Shown one piece after another: positions 57,281-64,000 of a stretch of DNA of 64,000 nucleotides. This DNA comes from Chrysomallon squamiferum (taxonomy: Eukaryota; Mollusca; Gastropoda; Neomphalida; Peltospiridae): the NCBI GenBank assembly GCA_012295275.1, contig CM022671.1, forward strand, positions 12,023,678 through 12,087,677, given 5' to 3'. The translations under genes and the position numbers were made by a program. Under the pieces are notes generated by a model, which had not been told where the DNA came from, searched no databases, and saw nothing but the letters and a program-made list of their open reading frames with translations. Within the stretch, counting starts at the first letter, position 1; each line of letters starts with the position of its first letter.

Positions 57281-58882
57281 AAAGAAGCTGAAGAAAAGTC
57301 TAAATACTCTTCATGGAAATTTGTTTTATTCGAATCCAGTATAAGGGCGTTATCATTTTCTTAAAATAAATATCGAATTTTGAAAGATAAATCCACAGTG
57401 ATGACGCCCCCTTTAAATTAGATATTTAAAATGTGTGTCGATCAGGTCTTCACACTCGGCAGTCAGACGTACTTTACTCTCAGTGATCAGTGCATTTCTC
57501 ACGTGTTTATCAAGCAATCTCAGAAATACAACCATAATACGGTAACGCCCAGTCTAACACCACTATCAGCTACCATTTAGCCATTATTTATCAAGTAATG
57601 TTCATTTCGCCGAGATTGTTTTTTTTTCTGTATTTTTGACCGCTACATTTATTGAACTGTAATGAAATAACAGCTTTTCAGTTGTTCTTTACTACTGCAT
57701 ATTAACAATTTCACAGTTTTTCGTTACTTTTCATTATTCATTATTTTATGTTCATTACTCTTCATCCTTTTACTGCAGTTTGAAATGAGCTAATGAGTTT
57801 TTAGATCGTTTTCATTATTATTATTATTTTATTTTATATGTTAGTTATGTTGAGTTAAACTGTCAGTTTTATTAGATTATTTTCAAATTTAATAATTGAT
57901 ATAATTTAAACTTCACCTCCCCATTTTTTCTTTAAATTATTGTCTTCTATTTGTTTCTATACCATTTCTTTTTCCATTTCTTCTTCTTTTTTCTTTTTTT
58001 TCTTTTGTAACTTGTGTATCTTCTGCCAGTCTGAAAACCTACTCCACGTTTAAAATACTTCCAAACTGTAAATCGTTTTGTCACATCATCGTGAAGACTA
58101 CTTCACGACAGCTGTTCTTACTAAATTGTTTTTTAAACAGAGCTAGTTCATGTCCATTATCTTTAAAATTATTACTTCACATAACCTTTCAGTGCACTTA
58201 ATAGACTCTGGGCACACTCTTCAGTGTTATGGTAAACTGAAGCATTTCTGAAGGTTGAAGTATTGGTAGTCTCTATCTTTAAACTGTAATTTTAATCACA
58301 TTTATCAGAATAATTTACTATTTTTCGCATTGTTATATTTAGACCAAACTGATCTTTGTAGATTCTTAAATCTTTTTTCTTTCTTTTTCTCTCATTTCGG
58401 TTTTTCCCTTTCACGATTAAATTAACTTCAGTGACAAAAAATTTCTAAACAGTTTTATATTCACAGTTACAAGGACACAAATTCGTTATTAATTACATAA
58501 TTTGCCTGTAATAAATGCAGATCATTGTACCAAATCTAATATGCTTTGAGGCTTGAGCTTTGGAATGTCTTCACATCTCAGCTGTTCTGACAATCTTGAG
58601 TATATCTTTTAAAAATGATATCTTGCTCGCTCATACAAACAGGTCGAGCGGATATCTCGAGAATTCGCCAGTCGGTAATCAAGATTTACTACGTCGGTTC
58701 TGAAAGGGTGTGAAGCGTTTTGTCTTTGCACGTTTGTTTACAGGAGATCTATTCATCAAACAGGCTTATATAAATAACACAAAAGTACCGACATTGCTAT
58801 ACTGGGCGGGTACTGGACTATCAGGTTGAAAGGATAGGACTTACTTTTGTTTAATTGGACAGATCTGCCTAGGGAAAAGAAC

Positions 58883-58920
<38 letters not shown>

Positions 58921-61295
58921 TTGTTTGAGTATGTTTTGCATTTATAAATGAGTCCAGCGAATTTAATAGCATATCGTAGCTTTCAAAGTGTTAGTTTCTG
59001 TGTAATATTTATCTTTCCAATTCTTCTACATTTTTGTTTTAATTTATTTATTTATGAACTACTTCACATTCTTGTTACAGTCTCTAATACATTTGGAAGA
59101 TATTAATACTTTGTTACAGTCTACTAATGCAATATAACACAGTAATACAGTTTAATACATATATGCAACTATTTAACACATCTATAAATTAATTGAGATA
59201 GTTATAACTTTGTTATACAAGAACAAACACTTAGGTAAATATTTAAGCCTAGAAGCTGGTGTCTAGAAATGAATCAATGATACCGTAAATAACAGTGACG
59301 CTTTTTAATATAAGCCTACGTACTGATTACGTTACTGGCAGTTTCGATGTGGCTTCTTACATTTTCGGTTCAGTTACTACACAGTCAAAATGTGTCGTAT
59401 TTACACTTTCACACAAACTGACACCTCGTCACGTCTATGCCAATACTTGAGCTGATTTTAAGAAGCTGAAGTAATCATTTCATTTGAACCAGTCTTATTA
59501 ATAGACCCATTAACAAACAGTGTCGCATAATACCAATTTAGTTCAGATAAATTAGTGTATGTAACTGCTACAGGTCTTTACATAGATTATCTTTTGTTTT
59601 ATACTTCATTTTTCTTTCTTTCCTTTTTGTAATTTTAATTGTTATTATTATTTTTTAATCTTTGTCTTCTTTCTCTATACAAAATGTGTGTGTACATGGG
59701 GCTGCTACGGCAAAATTCCACCGATAAATCTGGTAAATGTTATAATATAATAAAATAATTAAAAAATACGTGTGCAAACATTCATAAATATGTCAAAGTT
59801 TGATCATGTTTTATTTAATTAATTTAACAACAACAACAATTACATCGTATTGGTAGTAAAAGCAGTAGAAGTAGTAGCAGCAGCAGCAGCAGCAGCATAG
59901 GTAGCAGGTAAAAATACTAGGCTTAATGACAGGGAATTTAAACGTTCTAGATAAGAAACTGAAACAACAACAACAACAACAACAATAATAATAATGATAA
60001 TAATAATAACAACAACAACAATAATAACAATAATAATAACAATAACAATAATAATAATTAATAAAAACAGTAACAATAATAAAAAGACTTAATAATATTA
60101 ATAGAAAGGAAATTAATAAGTGTGCTATAAAAATGTTTAAATAATGACAACCAGCCTGCCAAGCTCTTTTCGTCTGCTACATCTAGAAAGCTAACTTACA
60201 CAGTTTACCTGCTTTATTTAACACGTGTTTTCCGAGCGACGTGAAGCACACTGCTAACATTTTATTATTCAGTAATGAGATTTTTTTACCCCTTCACCTA
60301 ATTTATATGACTGTACAGATTTGGTAAGAGAATCAAGATGAAACAAAGCCTGTATGATATTATAATTTATTGTCTGCAGTTTATGTTTGTATGTATGAAC
60401 AAATGTACATATGAAAGTATGCGTGGTTTACTCAATAGCCAATTATTATTTTGTGTATTGTTAGATGGCTGCATGGATATGCGTATACAAGTATATGTAC
60501 GTATGTCTGTACTTATGTATGTATGTATGTATGTATGCATGCAAGTACATGTGTGTGAATTTTGTAGGCGTGTGAGTTGCGAGTGGTGTATTTGTGACTG
60601 ATTCTCTGTATCTATGTGAGTATAAAATGAAGTTCCTCTGTTTAACAGATAAATGAATTAAGTTTTAGGAAGCGCTATAAGAAGTTCCGATGTGTGAATG
60701 TTATTTCTAACTCCCTCGCAACTACAGGTTTAAAACGAAGTCTCGCGCATGTGCACACACTCCTGCTCAGTGTTATCATTTTACACTACTAGGCGCAAGG
60801 GGAAAACAAATCTTGTTTTTCTTTTTTCTTTTCCATTTTTTGTTCTCCCCTTTACTGTAAAATATCTAATAGTTTGTTCTTCTTTAGTTTTGAAAAAGAA
60901 GATATTAGAATCAAAGGAGAATATCTCTCCTCTCATGAACGAAAGTCTCTAAGAACTAGCAATTATTCAGTAGTAATTTAATCCAGGAACAATGTTTATA
61001 TCTTTGACAGATCTTGTAAACAACGTATTGAAAATTTCTCAGTCTGTTTGTTTTCATGTAAACTAAGTTATGTCATTAAAGTATTTCGTAACGTGATATA
61101 TTAAACGTGATATAATGGATTTAATTGCTGTAGATTATTTGAATTTTACTAATAAGGCTTCGAGAAAATAAAATAAAATAAAAATATTTTTAAAATTTTG
61201 TCAATGCCGAAAAACAACAAAAAAAACAACCGCAAAAACACACACGCACACAAAAGAATTATTGTTGTAGTTGTCGTTATTATTAGTATTATTAT

Positions 61296-61326
<31 letters not shown>

Positions 61327-62049
61327 ACTATCGTTTTGATATTTAGAACATAGATCAAACTATGGTTTATAACACTATCAAAAATACCATAGGCTTAAAT
61401 TATCTCTTAAATTTCATGATAAGTTTATAAAAATACATGTAGTTTAAAAATTAGAATAATAATTATCGGAGGTTTATGAACATAATTATAATCAGCAGCA
61501 TGAATGAACATCCTCGTTTCGGTATTAAAATTTCAGACGTGGGGGGGTCGCTATCGACGTCTAGAAATTACTCTTCAAGGGGTAATTATTGTTTAATAAT
61601 TGTACGTTTGTCGATTTACTTATCTTCACTAATTTTATAATGATGAAAAACAGAGCAGGCAAAAAAATAAGGGGAACATGTGCTGTGTTACAACAGTCCC
61701 ATCATAGCAGTACCAGCGTACATGTTATTTATTAAAATTTTAAAACGTAGTTTACAGTATTTTACATCTGAATATAAAAATTAAAAATAAAAAGGAAACA
61801 AACAACAAAGATAAATAAATAAATAAAATAAATTTAAAAAAATAATAATAATAAAATAATAAAAGCACAAAATTAAAAAAAAAAAAAAAAAAAATTGTAA
61901 TTTAAAAAAAAACAGACGGTTAAAACAGTTTCTAAAAAAAATGAACAGTTGAGCAGATGTTTTACCGGTAGACGAGTGAAGCACGTGGACTGATTACTTC
62001 ACCGTGAACCGTCAAGTTAACATTCAGTCTATTTAACTTCTCTTCATCG

Positions 62050-62050
<1 letters not shown>

Positions 62051-62113
<63 letters not shown>
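62051..62113. repeat. (GA)n microsatellite
   Basis: About 31 pure GA units. Confidence 0.97.
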
Positions 62114-62116
<3 letters not shown>

Positions 62117-62758
62117 AATAAATCAGTTAATTAAAACAATAATTAATAGTAATAATAAAAAAATAATAACAATAACAATAATTACAAAATTAAATTTAAA
62201 AAATATAGTAAAGTAATAAAATGTACCCATAATTCAGAAACACTGTAGTATAGAGAAGTTCACGATACTTTTAAAGTTTTATATGTGACAATATTTCTAA
62301 TACATAAAATACTAAAGTGTAACAGCATTAAAAACAAAAATTTCACAGCATAGACTATTTACTCAACGAAAACGATCGTTGGACCCATATACAGTTTGCA
62401 AACTTGCAGAAAACCATCCAGTCTGTATCAGGATTAATTTTATACATAAATTAATTTCCTACCACATACAAAACCCATAAGAATTCCTAGATTTCTTGCA
62501 ACCAACATGTCGTCTTTTATATGCACATTTCTTAACGTGTACCAAAACAAGCAGCTGCACAATACATGAAAATTTCTACAATCGTCAAACAGAAATGAGT
62601 ATATAAACAGCATTATTAATGTTTGTGAAAAGTATACAAAGCTGTTCTTAGACAAACTCGTATATTTTCTAAAATGATAAAACTAATTGAAATGTATTAT
62701 TAACCAAGATAAATAGGATGTATACTAAAAAATAAAATGCACACGTAAGAGTGCGAGA

Positions 62759-62762
<4 letters not shown>

Positions 62763-62819
<57 letters not shown>
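62763..62819. repeat. (GA)n microsatellite
   Basis: About 28 pure GA units, 320 bp from the candidate first exon. Confidence 0.97.
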
Positions 62820-62822
<3 letters not shown>

Positions 62823-63140
62823 AAATAGCTTCTGATTCTGTCATTTAATTATTAGTTTCTCCAAATTAGCTTTCGCTGTTTTAATGAACATCAGTTTAGA
62901 TTTTCTGTCACAGTCACCAGCCGCCTGCAGTTCTGTCAGAGCTATGTCGTATCAGATTTCAGTTCCCAAGCTTCTGAAAGCTTTGAAAATAACTTTTTCA
63001 CAGCAAGGGGGGGGGAATATTTCAAACAATGAAATTAGAAATTGCAGTTATTTTATCAAGTAATAAAAATTAAAAATATTAATAATAACAACAATTCTTA
63101 AAAGAGAGAAAAGAAAAGAAATGCTGGAGCGCGTACTTAC

Positions 63141-63330
63141 AGTTTGTTGGAAATAAAACGGTAAACGATATCAAAACGCACGGTCTCCACAGAACAGCAG
63201 ATAACAAAGTGAGAACTTTCCTGCTTTTCTCTGTTTATGCCATTTTCGTGGGAAACGTGGGAGGCCCAGCATAGGTTGCTGTTGAAACTAATTAATGTCA
63301 GCCCTCGTTCTTACTGCCCGTCCGACTCTC
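63141..63330 (-). other. Probable non-coding first exon of the L1-like adhesion gene
   Basis: On the minus strand a strong donor (AAACT followed by GTAAGTAC) lies at 63141/63140. The sequence upstream to about 63330 is richer in G+C and CpG than its surroundings and has no sustained ORF. The next acceptor on this strand that leads into a coding exon is ATTTTCAG just before 56798, 20 nt ahead of the signal-peptide ATG. This gives a 6.3-kb first intron. The 5' boundary is a guess. Confidence 0.5.
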
Positions 63331-63395
63331 TCTCGTTCAGCTGAAATTCTTTGTCACAGCTGTGCTCTTATTGAATGATCACTTAAATGTATAAT

Positions 63396-63399
<4 letters not shown>

Positions 63400-63461
<62 letters not shown>
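63400..63461. repeat. (TC)n microsatellite
   Basis: About 30 TC units upstream of the candidate first exon of the adhesion gene. Confidence 0.97.
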
Positions 63462-63465
<4 letters not shown>

Positions 63466-63898
63466 CACATCCAGAGAAAACTGTGCAGAAGAAAATACAT
63501 GCCAGTATATTATTATTATTTTTAATTATAACTTAATTATTCATAATTTTTATTATTTTTGTAAGTTACTAAATACTGAATTTCTGAACTGATGAATTGT
63601 AATATTCTACAGAACTGATATGGGTGTTTGTCTGTGTCTTTGTGTGTGTGTCTCAATTGGTGTCTGTGTATGTGCATGTTAATAAATTTTATATTTATAA
63701 CTGCCATTATAAATTTCAGCATAATGGCATAGATAATATGGCCCATTTATTTGGCGATGCAGACAAAATAATGATAGTTAGGTAATGTGTTTAATTTTAC
63801 AGACACCAAAGTTTACGTATAATAAGATTGGGATTTCTCAATTATATATTTGCTCTTTTTCAAAAGATATCTCTTAACCTTTTCGTTTCTGAATGTCT

Positions 63899-63899
<1 letters not shown>

Positions 63900-63949
<50 letters not shown>
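63900..63949. repeat. (GA)n microsatellite
   Basis: About 24 GA units near the right edge of the window. Confidence 0.97.
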
Positions 63950-63951
<2 letters not shown>

Positions 63952-64000
63952 ATTTAGAAATTAGCATTTACAAACACCAAACTGATATAATTCTTTTGTA

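Larger units (their letters stand above)
56799..63140 (-). other. First intron of the adhesion gene (inferred)
   Basis: A 6.3-kb stretch with no coding exon recognised. It carries AAT tracts (57237-57279, 59975-60065), (AT)n at 58900-58920, (GCT)n at 61303-61326 and (GA)n at 62051-62113 and 62763-62819. CpG-bearing patches at 57430-57560 and 58630-58710 might be regulatory. Confidence 0.45.

Overview
This is a nuclear genome window from an animal. It is very AT-rich and full of microsatellites, and its genes are split by many short GT-AG introns. Protein content and gene style fit a lophotrochozoan invertebrate, most likely a mollusc. That placement is inference: nothing in the window fixes the species.

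Five multi-exon protein genes can be rebuilt by joining exons whose splice phases agree. (1) 6.4-11.5 kb, + strand: a spermidine synthase (SRM), 8 coding exons, 295 aa. (2) 13.0-16.0 kb, - strand: ARPC3, the p21 subunit of the Arp2/3 actin nucleator, 7 coding exons, 177 aa. (3) 17.3-21.3 kb, + strand: GPN3, a GPN-loop GTPase linked to RNA polymerase II assembly, 8 exons, 281 aa. (4) 23.6-27.6 kb, - strand: an unnamed coiled-coil protein, 6 exons, about 335 aa. (5) 44.3-63.1 kb, - strand: a large L1CAM/neuroglian-family adhesion molecule, 22 coding exons plus a probable non-coding first exon. ARPC3 and GPN3 are head to head across 1.3 kb. SRM/ARPC3 and GPN3/coiled-coil are convergent pairs.

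Between 28.6 and 43 kb there is no intact gene. This stretch holds decayed mobile elements: a Ty3/gypsy RNase H fragment, a frameshifted FLYWCH-type zinc-finger gene, a Jockey/I-like LINE remnant with reverse transcriptase and RNase H pieces, and a 2.1-kb element with about 280-bp terminal inverted repeats enclosing a broken gene of an uncharacterised invertebrate repeat-borne family. The first 6 kb and intron 1 of the adhesion gene (56.8-63.1 kb) are mostly AT-rich non-coding DNA with simple repeats.

The strongest leads are in the adhesion gene. It has the normal six Ig plus five fibronectin-III domains of the L1 family, then a Ser/Thr-rich stalk, an extra seventh Ig domain and a short hydrophobic C-terminus resembling a GPI-anchor signal, in place of the usual transmembrane segment and ankyrin-binding tail. 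In the stalk exon an exact 11-bp tandem duplication breaks the frame and would cut off the extra Ig domain and anchor. A 38-bp minisatellite also abuts one of its splice donors. Other leads are a perfect 32-bp-arm hairpin in an SRM intron, a cluster of TACGGCA motifs bounded by inverted repeats between ARPC3 and GPN3, and changes in the substrate-pocket region of the spermidine synthase. Exon boundaries were placed by eye and may be off by one or two bases.
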